Assembly (NCBI RefSeq): GCF_001310815.1 | Contig: NZ_BAZK01000011.1 | Coordinates: 62,001-126,000 of the forward strand | DNA length: 64,000 nucleotides | DNA from: Pseudovibrio denitrificans JCM 12308 | Lineage (GTDB): Bacteria > Pseudomonadota > Alphaproteobacteria > Rhizobiales > Stappiaceae | Direction of reading: 5' to 3' | Shown: positions 9,436-19,318 of the stretch, piece after piece | Layout: each line of letters opens with the position of its first letter | How positions within the stretch are numbered: position 1 is the stretch's first letter | Notes under the pieces: generated by a model | Databases searched by the model: none | What the model saw: only the letters and a program-made list of their open reading frames with translations | What the model was told of the DNA's origin: nothing | Program-made: the position numbers and the translations under genes

Positions 9436-9996
9436 CTACAGCCCCACGTACCGCACAATCAGGATCTGGCTGTCACCGGCGTGGCGCACGTCCAGTCCCT
9501 CGAACCCATCAGGGATCACCGGCGAAACGCTCGCATCTTCTTCCCAGATGCACAGCGCGCCTTCATTGAGCCAGCCACCGGCTGCGGCACTTGCCAGAGC
9601 CTTTTCGCCCAGCTCCTGCCGGTAGGGTGGATCCAAAAACACCAGATCAAACGGCATCATGGTGCCGGCATGTCCCAGAGAAGTCGCATCGCGGCGCAGG
9701 ATCTTCGTGGCGCCCATCAGACCGGTGGTCTCCACATTCCGGCGGATCAGACCGCGCGGCTCCACGGCATCTTCAACGAACACGCAGTATTTGCCGCCAC
9801 GGCTCATCGCTTCCAGACCCAGAGCACCAGTGCCTGCAAACAGGTCCAGCACACGGGCATCCTGAACCGGATTGCCATAGGCATGAGCGAGCACATTAAA
9901 GATGGTCTCTCTCATCCGGTCAGTGGTTGGCCGCGTATTCTGCGTCTTGGGTGTAGCGAGCGCTGTTCCCCGAAATCGTCCAGCAACAATTCTCAC
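9436..9996 (-). CDS. rsmD: 16S rRNA (guanine(966)-N(2))-methyltransferase
   Basis: A 186-residue SAM-dependent methyltransferase that modifies G966 of 16S rRNA during 30S assembly. The start [10 protein letters not shown] is typical of RsmD; the SAM motif is [19 protein letters not shown] (about residues 49-67) and the catalytic motif IV is FLDPPY. Its ATG overlaps the stop codon of rluB by four bases (ATGA), so the two are translationally coupled. Confidence 0.95.
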   Translation of the reverse strand: MRIVAGRFRGTALATPKTQNTRPTTDRMRETIFNVLAHAYGNPVQDARVLDLFAGTGALGLEAMSRGGKYCVFVEDAVEPRGLIRRNVETTGLMGATKILRRDATSLGHAGTMMPFDLVFLDPPYRQELGEKALASAAAGGWLNEGALCIWEEDASVSPVIPDGFEGLDVRHAGDSQILIVRYVGL

Positions 9997-11834
9997 GAGT
10001 TTCTGCCACCTTTATGTCCGCGAGGCGCGCCACGATCACCGCCTGGGCGACCACCACGTCCTTTATCTCCGCCAAAGCTCTTGCCAGAACGAGGGCCTTT
10101 GCTGAAGCCGCGCTTGTCGCCATCACGGCCACCCTCACGAGGGCCTTTGCTGAAGCCACGCTTATCGCCATCGCGGCCACCCTCACGAGGGCCTTTGCCA
10201 AAGCCGCGCTTCTCACCATCACGACCACCGCGTGGGCCTTTGTTAAAGCCGCCGCGTTTTTCATCAGATGGAGCATCATCGCGGGAGCGACGATTGGAGA
10301 AGCGGCGCTCGCCCTCAGTTGGGCCAGTATCACCGGTGTACTTCGCGTTTTCTGCCGGGTTGAAGCGGCCACCGCGACGATCTTCACGGCTTGGCGCATC
10401 TTCAGCTGAACGCTTGGTGCCACCATGTGCCAGATCGAAACCACCACGCTTGGTGCGGGTGCCGAAGCGGCGCTCTTCTGGCTTACGCTTCTCGTCGTTA
10501 CGACGGTTGTCGCCATCCTCGAAGGAAGGTGTGTAGGTGTCTACAGTGCCGTCAGCGCTGAACACGCGGCGTGGCTTGCTGTCGCCACCGCGTTCATTGC
10601 TGCCATAGCGGGAAGGGCCCGCCTTGCGGTCACGATCGCCAAACGGTTTACGATCTCCACGGTCGCGGTCGCCAAAGGATTTGCGCTCACCGCGATCGCC
10701 GAACGACTTACGCTCGCCGCCATCACGATCACCAAAGGATTTCCGGTCGCCGAAGGTTGGCTTCACGCCAACGCGTTTACGGTCACCAAATGGGTTGCGC
10801 TCAGAACTTTCACCGTCACCATCGCGCTTGTCTTCGCCATGGCGCATCGGCTTCTTGTTGTGCTTGGCAAGAACAGCCGCCGCATCTTTCGCGCTGATCC
10901 AGCCGCCACCAGCACCACCAGAAGATTTCTTTTTCTTCTTCATCTCGGCTTTTTTGCTGGTGCGTGCATCCATCTGGTTGATGATTGGCGCATCAAAATC
11001 AAGGTCAGCTTCAGAAACCAGGCGCTCGCCCAGCTGGTCACGCAGCACACGGCCACGGATCTCCTGCAGCTCACCTTCTCCAAGGTCGCCCAGCTGGAAC
11101 GGACCGAAGGAGATGCGGATCAGACGGTTAACGGAAAGGTCCAGATGTTCAAGAATGCGCTTCACTTCGCGGTTCTTGCCTTCACGCAGGCCAATGGTCA
11201 GCCAAACGTTGTCACCTTTTTCAGTGTCCAGCGTCGCTTCAATAGCGCCGTACAGAACACCGTCAATGGCAACACCATCTTTCAGGGCATCCAGCTGCTC
11301 TTGAGTCACCTTACCAAACGCGCGCACGCGGTAGCGGCGCAGCCAGCCGGTTGCAGGCAGTTCAATCACGCGGGAAAGGCCGCCGTCATTGGTCAGCAGC
11401 AAAAGGCCTTCAGTGTTGATGTCCAGACGGCCAACAGTCACAACGCGTGGCATGTCTTTTGGCAGAATGTCAAAAACAGTCTTGCGACCTTCAGGGTCTT
11501 TGTTGGTGGTGACAGTGCCCCGAGGTTTATGGAAGAGCCACAGACGGGTGCGCTCACGGGTTGGCAGAGGTTTGCCATCCACGTACACCTTGTCTTTTTG
11601 GGTCACGGTAAAAGCTGGTGTGTCCAGCACATTGCCGTTCACGCTCACGCGGCCGGCTTCAATCCATGTTTCTGCTTCACGGCGTGAACACAGGCCAGCA
11701 CGTGCCATCGCCTTGGCGATACGCTCACCAGTAACGGTTACTGTCTGTTCCTGTTTCTTTTTGCCGGAGGATTTCTTGGTCTGCTCGCCGGATTTGCGGG
11801 GGGAGCTTTTGGGGGGGTTACCGCTGTTTTTCAT
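9993..11834 (-). CDS. rluB: RluB-type 23S rRNA pseudouridine synthase with long low-complexity tail
   Basis: The first 290 residues form a normal RsuA/RluB-type enzyme: a Lys-rich lead (1-30), an S4 RNA-binding domain ([28 protein letters not shown]) and the catalytic domain with the active Asp in [18 protein letters not shown]. Residues 300-613 are a disordered Arg/Gly/Asp/Lys tail with tandem units such as [17 protein letters not shown] and [16 protein letters not shown]. Such RG-rich tails bind RNA in other proteins; here that is inference. At 613 residues it is about twice the length of the E. coli enzyme. It is followed by rsmD with a 4-base overlap. Confidence 0.92.
   Translation of the reverse strand: MKNSGNPPKSSPRKSGEQTKKSSGKKKQEQTVTVTGERIAKAMARAGLCSRREAETWIEAGRVSVNGNVLDTPAFTVTQKDKVYVDGKPLPTRERTRLWLFHKPRGTVTTNKDPEGRKTVFDILPKDMPRVVTVGRLDINTEGLLLLTNDGGLSRVIELPATGWLRRYRVRAFGKVTQEQLDALKDGVAIDGVLYGAIEATLDTEKGDNVWLTIGLREGKNREVKRILEHLDLSVNRLIRISFGPFQLGDLGEGELQEIRGRVLRDQLGERLVSEADLDFDAPIINQMDARTSKKAEMKKKKKSSGGAGGGWISAKDAAAVLAKHNKKPMRHGEDKRDGDGESSERNPFGDRKRVGVKPTFGDRKSFGDRDGGERKSFGDRGERKSFGDRDRGDRKPFGDRDRKAGPSRYGSNERGGDSKPRRVFSADGTVDTYTPSFEDGDNRRNDEKRKPEERRFGTRTKRGGFDLAHGGTKRSAEDAPSREDRRGGRFNPAENAKYTGDTGPTEGERRFSNRRSRDDAPSDEKRGGFNKGPRGGRDGEKRGFGKGPREGGRDGDKRGFSKGPREGGRDGDKRGFSKGPRSGKSFGGDKGRGGRPGGDRGAPRGHKGGRNS
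10093..10251 (-). repeat. Tandem 48-bp repeat inside the rluB tail
   Basis: Two near-identical 48-bp units (10093-10140, 10141-10188) are followed by two more diverged ones (from 10189 and 10234). Each begins GGGCCTTTG on the + strand and encodes about 16 residues of the type [16 protein letters not shown]. It is a coding minisatellite that could change length by slippage. Confidence 0.8.
10623..10760 (-). repeat. Second short-unit repeat in the rluB tail
   Basis: Degenerate units encoding KSFGDR / KPFGDR separated by DRG, GGE or similar, at least five copies. The DNA shows repeated CGATCGCCAAA-type segments. Units are less regular than the 48-bp array. Confidence 0.65.
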
Positions 11835-12264
11835 TGGCTCTTGCCCGGCGAACCGGGGCCTTTAACTTTCTACACTCTGTACAGATACACTGGATGAGCT
11901 CGCATAGGCGTCACCGCCTTGGCTGCCCAGCAGTCTGTCAGATGCCACACAATATTCGAATGTCGTCAAAGCGCATTCCGTTTGATTGGTTCAATCAGAA
12001 GACAGGAATTCGCTCAAAAAAAGAAGTCGGAGCGTGCTGCGTGGATGTTTTCGGGACGCAAACATACTCTGAAAACGGTCATAACCTAAGCAGAGCCCGT
12101 TGGCAAAGGGGCAAAAGCAGACTCGCGAACTTTTTTCTGCTTTTGTTGGGCTACAGCGTACCTGTAGGAGAGTAATGAAGTCTAATATGGCGAGGGCTTA
12201 AACGCGGGACGGAACGGTCTTTCGCTTCAGCCTTGGCTGCTCTCTTCAGCATACCGCAAAAGGT
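11835..12264. other. 430-bp spacer between the LRR gene and rluB
   Basis: No convincing gene. It must hold the rluB promoter. Just before the rluB ribosome site the - strand can form CCCGG-TTCG-CCGGG (within 11841-11860). A further dyad CAAAAGCAGA (12112-12121) / TCTGCTTTTG (12136-12145) has a 14-base loop and only a weak T tract, and may end the LRR transcript. Confidence 0.5.
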
Positions 12265-13467
12265 CTATTCCTTTTTCGGCTTGAGCCGCGTTTCCATGTA
12301 GGTTGGTAGGTTGTCCTTGGTTAACATCTTTTGATCGTCCACGACAAAGGTGTCCAACGAAGGCATCTCCAGAAGCGGAGATAGGTCTGAAGCCAAAGTA
12401 TCATTCAACCACAACCCCTCAACGCGGATCATACCGACAAGCGGGCTTATGTCCTCGGCAGGTATGCGCGAAAGGCTCACACTTTTAACGCTTTTGAGGT
12501 GTCGTAAGGGTGCAAGATCAAAGACCATTGTATCGCTCAGGTCAAGAACTGTCAGGTTTGGCAGGTCAACCAATGGAGAGAGATCTGAGATCGGGTTTTT
12601 GCGCAGGTCAATTTGCTCAAGCCGGAATTTGCCCCGAAGTGCCGCGACATTTGTAACGTTTGCCTGTTCAAGCAGCACCCGTTTCACGTTTGTTGCCGGG
12701 GCCAACGCCGAGATGTCACGGAGGCCACTTTTTGAGCCATCAAAATGAACCAAAGATGGACCAAGCCGCAGGCCATTTAGACTGGCAATGCTCGGACCAC
12801 CAATACGGAGATGTGTGATTTCTGTGCTTCGGGCAAGTGGCGAAAGGTCCGTTATCTGATTGCTGACAAGTGTGACACGTCGCAACTTCAGCTGCGCAAG
12901 GGGGCCAAGATCACGCACGGGATTGTTAGTAAGTGCAATCGCCTCAAGGTTTTGCAATGCTTCTATGCCTTCGAGCGACGATACACCCGAATTGATGATC
13001 GAAAGCTGTTCAAGAGCCCCCAATTTGTTGAGGGGAAGTTCAGAAATCGAATCTATTGCATTGTTGATTTGAAGAGTTTGTAGCTTCTCAAGCGATGCTG
13101 CGAAGTCATAACTCAGGGGCCGACCGTTTCGGATAGACAGCGACGTCAGGGACTCATTTTGGATTCCCGACGCATCAAAGGCCCCAAGATCTGTCAAATC
13201 CAACCGTTCGAGTTGCGTGAGGTGCGCAATGACGCTGAGATCAATTTGATTCTCTGTGCTTTCACGACCGGAAATGGACAGAAGTCTGATCCATGGCGCA
13301 TCTGCGACTGCGCTCAAATCCGCAAGATCGGCTGCTTTTCGTATGATCAGACTATGATCTGTGCGCTTTTGGCATTGGGACCCTATCTGAACACAATTAT
13401 CCGATTGCGCGACGGCTTGGTGCGCAATCAGCATAGTCCACAAAATACAATGAACCAACAGCCTCAT
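12265..13467 (-). CDS. Secreted leucine-rich-repeat protein (internalin-type repeats)
   Basis: A 400-residue protein with a signal peptide (MRLLVHCILWTMLIAHQAVA, cut after about residue 20) and two early cysteines (DNCVQIGSQCQKR). From about residue 50 to 385 it consists of roughly 20-22-residue repeats of the internalin/SDS22 type, for example LEAIALTNNPVRDLGPLAQL, RVTLVSNQITDLSPLARS, LEQIDLRKNPISDLSPLVDL. LRR arrays of this type mediate protein-protein contacts; in bacteria they are mostly extracellular. No anchor, transmembrane helix or enzymatic domain is seen, so it should be periplasmic or released. The ATG at 13467 has AAGGA upstream. It sits between rluB and tadA, a place where I know no such gene in relatives, which suggests an insertion. 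Confidence 0.85.
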   Translation of the reverse strand: MRLLVHCILWTMLIAHQAVAQSDNCVQIGSQCQKRTDHSLIIRKAADLADLSAVADAPWIRLLSISGRESTENQIDLSVIAHLTQLERLDLTDLGAFDASGIQNESLTSLSIRNGRPLSYDFAASLEKLQTLQINNAIDSISELPLNKLGALEQLSIINSGVSSLEGIEALQNLEAIALTNNPVRDLGPLAQLKLRRVTLVSNQITDLSPLARSTEITHLRIGGPSIASLNGLRLGPSLVHFDGSKSGLRDISALAPATNVKRVLLEQANVTNVAALRGKFRLEQIDLRKNPISDLSPLVDLPNLTVLDLSDTMVFDLAPLRHLKSVKSVSLSRIPAEDISPLVGMIRVEGLWLNDTLASDLSPLLEMPSLDTFVVDDQKMLTKDNLPTYMETRLKPKKE

Positions 13468-13831
13468 CGCACGTATCCTTCAAGCAAAGAGAATGTGTGA
13501 TTTCGAGCTGGCAGACTATATTGAAGCGCACCTACGAAACTTCCACTTTTTCAATTTTGCAGCGCTTTGTGGCGAAAATGTGAACTCAATGCGGCGACAA
13601 CAAGGTCCAAAGAAAATCGCCAATGTAGCTGAATGCGGTCATGCATCCAGAGCGCAGCATTGAGCGGTATGGGCTCTTTGATCACTTTCATAAATGAGGG
13701 CACTTTAGCATTCAGAGTAGAAGAAACTCTTGCTCAGGCAAGTCAGGAGGAGCTGTTTTATCTCTTGTTTTGCATATCTTTGTCCGCAAACCAGCTTCCC
13801 CTTTTCTGCAAATAGCACTAGCTTGGCGCAC
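13468..13831. other. 364-bp divergent intergenic region (LRR gene / tadA)
   Basis: No gene is recognised. The region must contain promoters for the leftward LRR gene and rightward tadA. A reading frame from 13730 joins tadA in phase but its residues (MLRQVRRSCFISCFAYL) do not resemble TadA and it has no family support. Confidence 0.5.
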
Positions 13832-14293
13832 ATGAAGACGCCCACATTGAACTCAACCTTTATGGACATGGCACTGGACGAAGCCCGCGCGGCAGAAGCA
13901 CGAGGGGAAGTGCCCATCGGCTGTGTTGTGGTCAAAGATGGCGAGGTGCTTTCCGCTGCAGGCAACCGCACGCTGGAGCTGAATGACCCAACCGCCCATG
14001 CCGAGGTGCTGGCCATCCGTGAAGCTGGCAAGCAGCTGAACTCCCAGCGTCTGGAGGGCTGCGATCTTTACGTCACGCTGGAACCATGCCCAATGTGCGC
14101 AGCTGCGATCTCCTTCGCCCGCATCCGCAGGCTCTATTATGGAGCAGGGGATGCAAAAGGCGGCGGTGTAGACCACGGCGTCCGCTTCTACTCCTCCCCA
14201 ACCTGCCACCACACCCCTGACGTCTACTCCGGCCTAGCCGAAACCGACTCCGCCGCCATGCTGAAGACGTTCTTTCAGGGCAAGCGGGATTGA
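13832..14293 (+). CDS. tadA: tRNA-specific adenosine deaminase
   Basis: A 153-residue cytidine/adenosine-deaminase-fold enzyme that converts A34 of tRNA-Arg(ACG) to inosine; it is essential in most bacteria. Zinc ligands and catalytic Glu are visible: TAHAEVLAI (H56, E58) and PCPMC (C86, C89). The ATG at 13832 is chosen because residues after it (STFMDMALDEARAAEARGEVPIGCVVV) match the family start; the longer frame from 13730 is not supported. Confidence 0.95.
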   Translation: MKTPTLNSTFMDMALDEARAAEARGEVPIGCVVVKDGEVLSAAGNRTLELNDPTAHAEVLAIREAGKQLNSQRLEGCDLYVTLEPCPMCAAAISFARIRRLYYGAGDAKGGGVDHGVRFYSSPTCHHTPDVYSGLAETDSAAMLKTFFQGKRD

Positions 14294-14346
14294 GTGGTGA
14301 GGGGCAGTGGCAATTGAGAGATTTCGGAGTGTACGTGCTCTATGTC

Positions 14347-15126
14347 TCACCTAAGGCGTGACTGAAGATTTAAGAGTTCAGGAAGCAGGCAATCTGCGAC
14401 TTCCCTGATGAGAGATAGTTCTGAGGTTGGCGCCACAGCAAGTTCAGCTGCACGCCAAATCATAGGTGCAAGAAAAAGAAACGCCTCAGAGGCGATCTTT
14501 GCACATGGGTAGATGTCTCGGGAGTAGGCGTTCCTTCTCAGCATTTCTGCTTCAAAGAGCGAGCGGACAATACGTTTCATTAGCCAACTACAGACCCGTT
14601 TCCGCTCACCATCTGTCTTCGCGTCGGCAAGGTGTGTCGGCCAAGCCTTTGCCCACCGATCTACGCGATGCAAATGAGCAATCGCATGAGAGCCGAGCGT
14701 TGGAGCTGGTAACTCCGCAAGAAGGTTTTGAGGCCCAAAGCAATAGCCAGAGTAGCTGAGTGAAAACTTGAGCCACTGGAATCTGGAAGATTGCAGGAAG
14801 TCCTTGGGCTCAAACCATTCAAGATCAATGTCGATTGCTTGAGTAATCCAGTGCTCTGGAGACAAGGTTTGCAAAGCAGGACCACGAGTGAAGACAATCA
14901 GATCGATGTCAGAAGCCCCTTTAACGAAGGTACCTCGGGACGCTGATCCTCGAACTGCCAGACAATGAAAGCGTTCCCCAAGCTCTAGCTTGAGCTTTTC
15001 CGCAAACTGAGAAAGCTCAGAAAACAACGGCTCTTCTGGAGCTCTCCCAATGTGCGGCAATACTCCATGCTCGTCAGCCCAGGAAAGCCGCCCAATTGGC
15101 TTAAGGTGTGATGCGGTTGCTTCCAT
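14347..15126 (-). CDS. Nucleotidyltransferase-fold protein of unknown role
   Basis: About 259 residues from the ATG at 15126; a TTG at 15159 in the same frame would add 11 residues but has no visible ribosome site. The Pol-beta-type nucleotidyltransferase motif is clear: AVRGSASRGTFVKGASDIDL, with Gly-Ser and the two metal-binding Asp residues of SDIDL. A C-terminal helical part (WLMKRIVRSLFEAEMLRR) resembles the helper domain of aminoglycoside or tRNA-type nucleotidyltransferases. The substrate is unknown. It is a lone gene between tadA and a MATE gene. Confidence 0.7.
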   Translation of the reverse strand: MEATASHLKPIGRLSWADEHGVLPHIGRAPEEPLFSELSQFAEKLKLELGERFHCLAVRGSASRGTFVKGASDIDLIVFTRGPALQTLSPEHWITQAIDIDLEWFEPKDFLQSSRFQWLKFSLSYSGYCFGPQNLLAELPAPTLGSHAIAHLHRVDRWAKAWPTHLADAKTDGERKRVCSWLMKRIVRSLFEAEMLRRNAYSRDIYPCAKIASEAFLFLAPMIWRAAELAVAPTSELSLIREVADCLLPELLNLQSRLR

Positions 15127-15319
15127 GCTTTCCCGGAGTTGGTCGAGCTTTATATGCAATGAGAAGATAACTCAAACATGCTATCAGCAAACGCCCGAAA
15201 TAACGGCATCTAATTCTTTAAAAAGTAACATCGGCTTTACCTCCGTTGTTATGCATCGCTTAGCGCCTGTGACGTAAACTTCCCAAAATGATGGTGAACG
15301 CGTCATGGTCTAAGAATTT

Positions 15320-16660
15320 ATGCTAGTCAGCCAAAAACAGGTCCTAACGGGTGCACCGCTCAGGCAGTTTCTGCTTTATGCGATCCCGTCGACGTTCAGT
15401 TTACTGGCATTGGCGATCGCTGAAATTGTTGATGCCTACTTCTTGGGAAACTATGTTGGCCCTCATGCGCTTGAAGCCGTAAATTTCTCCCTTCCAATCA
15501 TTACTGCCATCTATGGTCTCATGTTGATGATAGCTGTCGGCGCATCTGTCATCACCGGCAAGTACGTTGGAGAGGGTAAAGAGGAAGCCGCTTGTCAGGT
15601 CTTTATCAAGACCTTGCTGACGACCATTCTCCTTGGGTTTGCGCTGACTGTTCTTATTCTCGTCTTTATCAAAGATATTGTTGAACTGATCGCATTCGAT
15701 CCTGAAGCATCAGATTACATCGCAGATTATCTGAAAGTGTTTGCCTGGGCATTTCCGCTCATAGGGTGTGCCATCGTTCTTACCACCTTTGGGCGGATTG
15801 ATGGGCGGCCTGCTCTGGTGCTGCTGGCAATCGTTTTAGGGACAGCGCTTAACGTGCCACTTGATCATGTACTCGTTGCTGAACTTGAGATGGGCGTAAC
15901 AGGTGCTGCTATCGCGACAGGAAGCTCTCAGGTGGTGGTGGTGCTTGTGTTACTACCGCACCTGTTCAGAGGAGCAGGGATTATGCGCTTGCTCCGTCCT
16001 GATGGGAAATGGCGTGTCATGTTGCGCGCTGCTTACACCGGACTTGCCGAATTCATAAACGAGATTTCTACGGGTGTGATTGTCTTTGTAAGCAATTGGA
16101 TTTTGATCTTGGAGCTGGGCACTGACAGTATCGTCGCGTTTGGAATGCTGAACTATCTGGTTTTCCTGTCCATCATGATCTTCTATGGATTTGGGGAGGC
16201 TCTGGGCCCGCTCATCTCGATAAATCTGGGCGCTCATCGCTACGACCGAATTAAAATCTTCCTCTTCTATGCGTTGTCTGCAAACCTCTTGGTTGGTGGA
16301 GGACTTGCAATCTTCATTCTTCTGTTCCCTGTGTTCATCAGCACGGTCTTTCTGAACATGGCGTCAATGATGGTTGTTGATCTGACAGAAGAGTTCTCCA
16401 ACTACTTGTGGCCCATCTTCATTTTCAATGGCATCAATATCACCCTTTCCTGCTATTTCGTTGCCATCCAGAGTGCATCTCGGGCAGCCATTGTTGCCTT
16501 GTCACGATCCCTAGTGTTCCCAGTGATATTCATGATTGTTTTTCATATGCTATTTGACGGTGGAATGGTCATCCTCGCACTGCCATTGGCTGAAATCATG
16601 AGCCTAACCATATGTTTGTATCTATTCTGGCAGAGGACACCGGGAAAGTTGCAGGCTTAA
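15320..16660 (+). CDS. MATE-family efflux transporter
   Basis: A 446-residue polytopic membrane protein with about twelve helices in two similar halves. Family marks are the early LYAIPSTFSLLALAIAEIVDAYFLG and the segment FGRIDGRPALVLLAIVLGTALNVPLDHV. MATE proteins expel cationic compounds in exchange for Na+ or H+. No good ribosome site is visible before the ATG at 15320. It converges on the EamA gene and the two stop codons overlap by three bases inside GGCTTAAGCC. Confidence 0.9.
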   Translation: MLVSQKQVLTGAPLRQFLLYAIPSTFSLLALAIAEIVDAYFLGNYVGPHALEAVNFSLPIITAIYGLMLMIAVGASVITGKYVGEGKEEAACQVFIKTLLTTILLGFALTVLILVFIKDIVELIAFDPEASDYIADYLKVFAWAFPLIGCAIVLTTFGRIDGRPALVLLAIVLGTALNVPLDHVLVAELEMGVTGAAIATGSSQVVVVLVLLPHLFRGAGIMRLLRPDGKWRVMLRAAYTGLAEFINEISTGVIVFVSNWILILELGTDSIVAFGMLNYLVFLSIMIFYGFGEALGPLISINLGAHRYDRIKIFLFYALSANLLVGGGLAIFILLFPVFISTVFLNMASMMVVDLTEEFSNYLWPIFIFNGINITLSCYFVAIQSASRAAIVALSRSLVFPVIFMIVFHMLFDGGMVILALPLAEIMSLTICLYLFWQRTPGKLQA

Positions 16661-17547
16661 GCCACCCTCTTTGCTGCAATCAAGGAACCTCCTGCAATCG
16701 CCAATGCGGCGATAATCACGTTGGCCTCCAGAGTGCCTTCACCAAACAGGATCAACAGCAGCGTCGAGATCAGCGGGGCGCCGTAGGCAAGCACGCCGAG
16801 CAGCTGAACGTTGCCGTGTTTCACACCAAAATCCCAAGTATAAAAAGCAACACCAACAGGCCCCAAGCCGAGGCCGAGAACGGCAATGATCTGCAGCGGG
16901 TCAGCGGGAACAGCCGTGGTCTCCCAGAGAAAATGCGAGAGCCAGCCAAACGCAGCGGTCAGCGCACAATAGCCGATCACCGCATCCGAAGAGGTGTTCT
17001 TGATCAGCCGGCTCAGCACGGAATAGCTAGACCAGATAAGCGCACAGCCCGCAGCGGCCAGATAGCCAATGAGATACTCCCACTGCAAGTTGCCTGCGGT
17101 ATCTTTCCACCCAAGCAACACCCAGTATCCAGCCAACGCCACAAGCGCACCAGAAATATGCCACCGCGTGATGGTTTCCCCTGGCAACAGCGCAGAAAAC
17201 AGCACGATGAGCAGCGGCCAGATGTAAGCGATCAACCCGGCCTCAACCGCTGGCGCGTTCTGCAGGGCCACGAAGTAAAGCGCATGGAAACCAAACAATC
17301 CACCAACTCCGAGCAACCAACCGGACAAAGGCAGCTTGAACGCAGATCGCAAATCAGCCTTCCCACTGAGCAGCTTGCCAGAGAGCGTGAGCGTTGCAAC
17401 GGTGAAGGTCATAGCCAGCAGCTGAAACGGCGGGAACTGATCTCCCGTCAGCTTGGTCAACACCGCAAGGGTGCCCCACAAAACAATGGAGATGCTCCCG
17501 ATCATCGTCGCAGCGCTGGTCTTGCTCGCTGAGTGGTTCTGTAACAT
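16657..17547 (-). CDS. EamA-family exporter, YddG-like
   Basis: A 296-residue ten-helix DMT protein. The start at 17547 (MLQNHSASKTSAATMIGSISIVLWG) matches the YddG type better than the longer frame to 17628. Typical segments are FHALYFVALQNAPAVEAGLIAYIWPLL and LGLGPVGVAFYTWDFGVKHG. YddG exports aromatic amino acids; that substrate is only suggested here. It is divergent from the AraC-type regulator gene at 17783, which probably controls it. Confidence 0.85.
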   Translation of the reverse strand: MLQNHSASKTSAATMIGSISIVLWGTLAVLTKLTGDQFPPFQLLAMTFTVATLTLSGKLLSGKADLRSAFKLPLSGWLLGVGGLFGFHALYFVALQNAPAVEAGLIAYIWPLLIVLFSALLPGETITRWHISGALVALAGYWVLLGWKDTAGNLQWEYLIGYLAAAGCALIWSSYSVLSRLIKNTSSDAVIGYCALTAAFGWLSHFLWETTAVPADPLQIIAVLGLGLGPVGVAFYTWDFGVKHGNVQLLGVLAYGAPLISTLLLILFGEGTLEANVIIAALAIAGGSLIAAKRVA

Positions 17548-17782
17548 GCAAATAGTCCGCTTAGATAACAATGGTCTGGCGCCGCACCTTTCGCACGCCA
17601 TCACCGCCATGCCGAGGCTTCTCAGCAAAGCAGGCCAGATCTTGCCCCATTTCCTGCTTATTGGAATTAGGCAAAACAGGAAATAGATTTTCTTTTTGAG
17701 ATTTGTGCGCCTACGCTGTATCCCTTAGCCATCAACAGGCTTAGTACGCTCAGATAAGAAAGTTGAGACCCGGAAGGAAAAG

Positions 17783-18531
17783 ATGTCGTTTCAAGCTGTA
17801 ATCCGCGAATACAACCGGCTGGAACTCGGGCACCGCCACGCGTTTGCGCAGGCTGTTATTCCGTTGCAGGGCGAGATGGACATCGAGATTGGCGGCCAGT
17901 TCAAAGAGCTGAAGGTCGGCTCCGTCGGCCTCATCGCGCCGGAAACCCTGCACGACAGCGAAACCACCTCCGGCAGCCGCTTTCTTATCATCGACGTCAG
18001 CGACAAAGCTGCCATCACCCAGTTCTTCCGCAATGCCAATGACAGTCATCTGGAACTGTCACCGCTCGCGCTCAAGTACCTCAACTTCGTCGCCTCCCTG
18101 ACGGACACATTCGCCACAGACGCAACCGGCGCATCCACCATTCTCAACACGGCCCTTGAGCTGGCAACCGGGCAGGGCACCGATCTTGCCAACCAAAGCA
18201 TGACCAGCACCCGCCTGATGAGCGTGAAGGACCAGCTGCCCGCGCCCGTCAAAATCTCCGAGCTTGCGAAAGAAGAGGGCTTCTCAGTCAGCAGTCTGCA
18301 AAAGAACTTCAAAGCCTCGTTCGGCAAGTCCCCTAAGCAGGTACAACTGGAGATGCGCCTGAATAAAGCGCTGGGTCTGCTGCGATCCTCCAACCAGACC
18401 ATGCTTCCATCGCCTATGAGGTTGGCTACGAGAACGCGTCGTCTTTCACCAACATCTTCAAAAAGCACTTCGGCCTGACGCCATCTCAGTACAGAGCCCA
18501 GTACCGCGCCTCCCTGACGCGCCATAACTAA
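17783..18531 (+). CDS. AraC-family transcriptional regulator (frame break at about 18402)
   Basis: A cupin-like N-terminal half (residues 1-85, GHRHAFAQAVIPLQGEMDIEIGG) is followed by a C-terminal AraC DNA-binding domain with two helix-turn-helix units. The first reads KISELAKEEGFSVSSLQKNFK; the second, AYEVGYENASSFTNIFKKHF, is only found after a shift of frame at 18402-18403. Without the shift the protein ends after 231 residues lacking the second HTH. One added base gives 249 residues ending SLTRHN. The ATG at 17783 has GGAAGG upstream. It is divergent from the YddG-like exporter gene. Confidence 0.85.
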
Positions 18532-18652
18532 TCTCCACCAGAACACTCAATCATTACAGCCCTTTAAGTTGTCACCCTTAGGTGCGATCAGTATGTTGCA
18601 TGCTTTCTTCAGTATCACCACTGCGTGCAAAGCCAACAACAGAAAGCATCTG

Positions 18653-19282
18653 ATGACTGAAACTGCTCTGATCACCTATGTCGCAGCGCTGTTCTCCATG
18701 ATGAACCCCATCGGAAACACCGGCGTCTTCGCAGGCATGACAGCGGATCGAGACGCTGCCACCGCCCGCCGCATTGCATGGACCTGCGCTGGCGCCATCG
18801 CGCTGACACTCCTCACTGTCACCTGGACCGGCGGCATCCTCCTCAAGTTCTTCGGCATCACCGTGCACGAGCTGCGCGCTGCGGGTGGCGTAATCGTGCT
18901 ACTGATCGCGCTTTCCATGCTGCGTAGCGATAACAGCCACCGCCAGACCCCGCAGGAAGCCGCCTCCGCAGCAGAGCAGAACCACATCGCCGTTGTGCCA
19001 CTGGCCATCCCAATCGTTGCCGGGCCGGGCGCTATCGCAACAGCCATCGTCGCCGCTGAGCGTCATTCCGGCATCTGGGCCAAGATTGATCTCTCCATCG
19101 CAGCCGTTGGCCTCGCACTCTTCACCGGCTTTTTGTTCTCCGTCTCCAAACCAATCGCCAACAAACTGGGCGAGTCCGGCATGGGTGTTGTCACCCGCCT
19201 CATGGGTATGGTGCTTGCTGCAATTGCCATGGGCATGCTCGCCGATGGCGTCAAAGGCATGATCCCCGCATTGGCGAGCTAA
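18653..19282 (+). CDS. MarC-family integral membrane protein
   Basis: A 209-residue protein with six predicted helices. The start region LITYVAALFSMMNPIGNTGVF is the MarC/UPF0056 signature, and the loop HIAVVPLAIPIVAGPGAIATAIV is the second conserved block. Function in this family is unknown; the old link to multiple antibiotic resistance was not upheld. The ATG at 18653 is chosen since upstream sequence in frame does not match the family. Confidence 0.9.
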   Translation: MTETALITYVAALFSMMNPIGNTGVFAGMTADRDAATARRIAWTCAGAIALTLLTVTWTGGILLKFFGITVHELRAAGGVIVLLIALSMLRSDNSHRQTPQEAASAAEQNHIAVVPLAIPIVAGPGAIATAIVAAERHSGIWAKIDLSIAAVGLALFTGFLFSVSKPIANKLGESGMGVVTRLMGMVLAAIAMGMLADGVKGMIPALAS

Positions 19283-19290
19283 TCGCCAGC

Positions 19291-19318
19291 GGAAAGGCTC
19301 ACCTAATTGAGCCTTTCC
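19291..19318 (+). terminator. Hairpin after marC
   Basis: GGAAAGGCTC (19291-19300) and GAGCCTTTCC (19309-19318) form a perfect 10-bp stem with an 8-base loop, directly after the marC stop. It lacks a T tract, so it may be a weak or factor-assisted terminator or a 3'-end stabiliser. Confidence 0.6.

Noticed and set aside
10093..10260. Regular repeats that could look like a CRISPR array
   Set aside because: Units are directly adjacent without unique spacers, keep the rluB reading frame and there are no cas genes.
9070..10536. Long + strand open frame of 488 codons over rsmD and the rluB tail
   Set aside because: It runs antisense to two well supported genes; its Pro/Ser/Arg-rich sequence is what the complementary strand of the RG-rich repeats would give.
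10425..11687. Long + strand open frame of 420 codons antisense to rluB
   Set aside because: No family features; a shadow of a gene whose core domains are certain.
12150..12252. 33-codon - strand frame after the LRR gene (MLKRAAKAEAKDRS...)
   Set aside because: Has an ATG but no ribosome site or family match; more likely 3' untranslated sequence.
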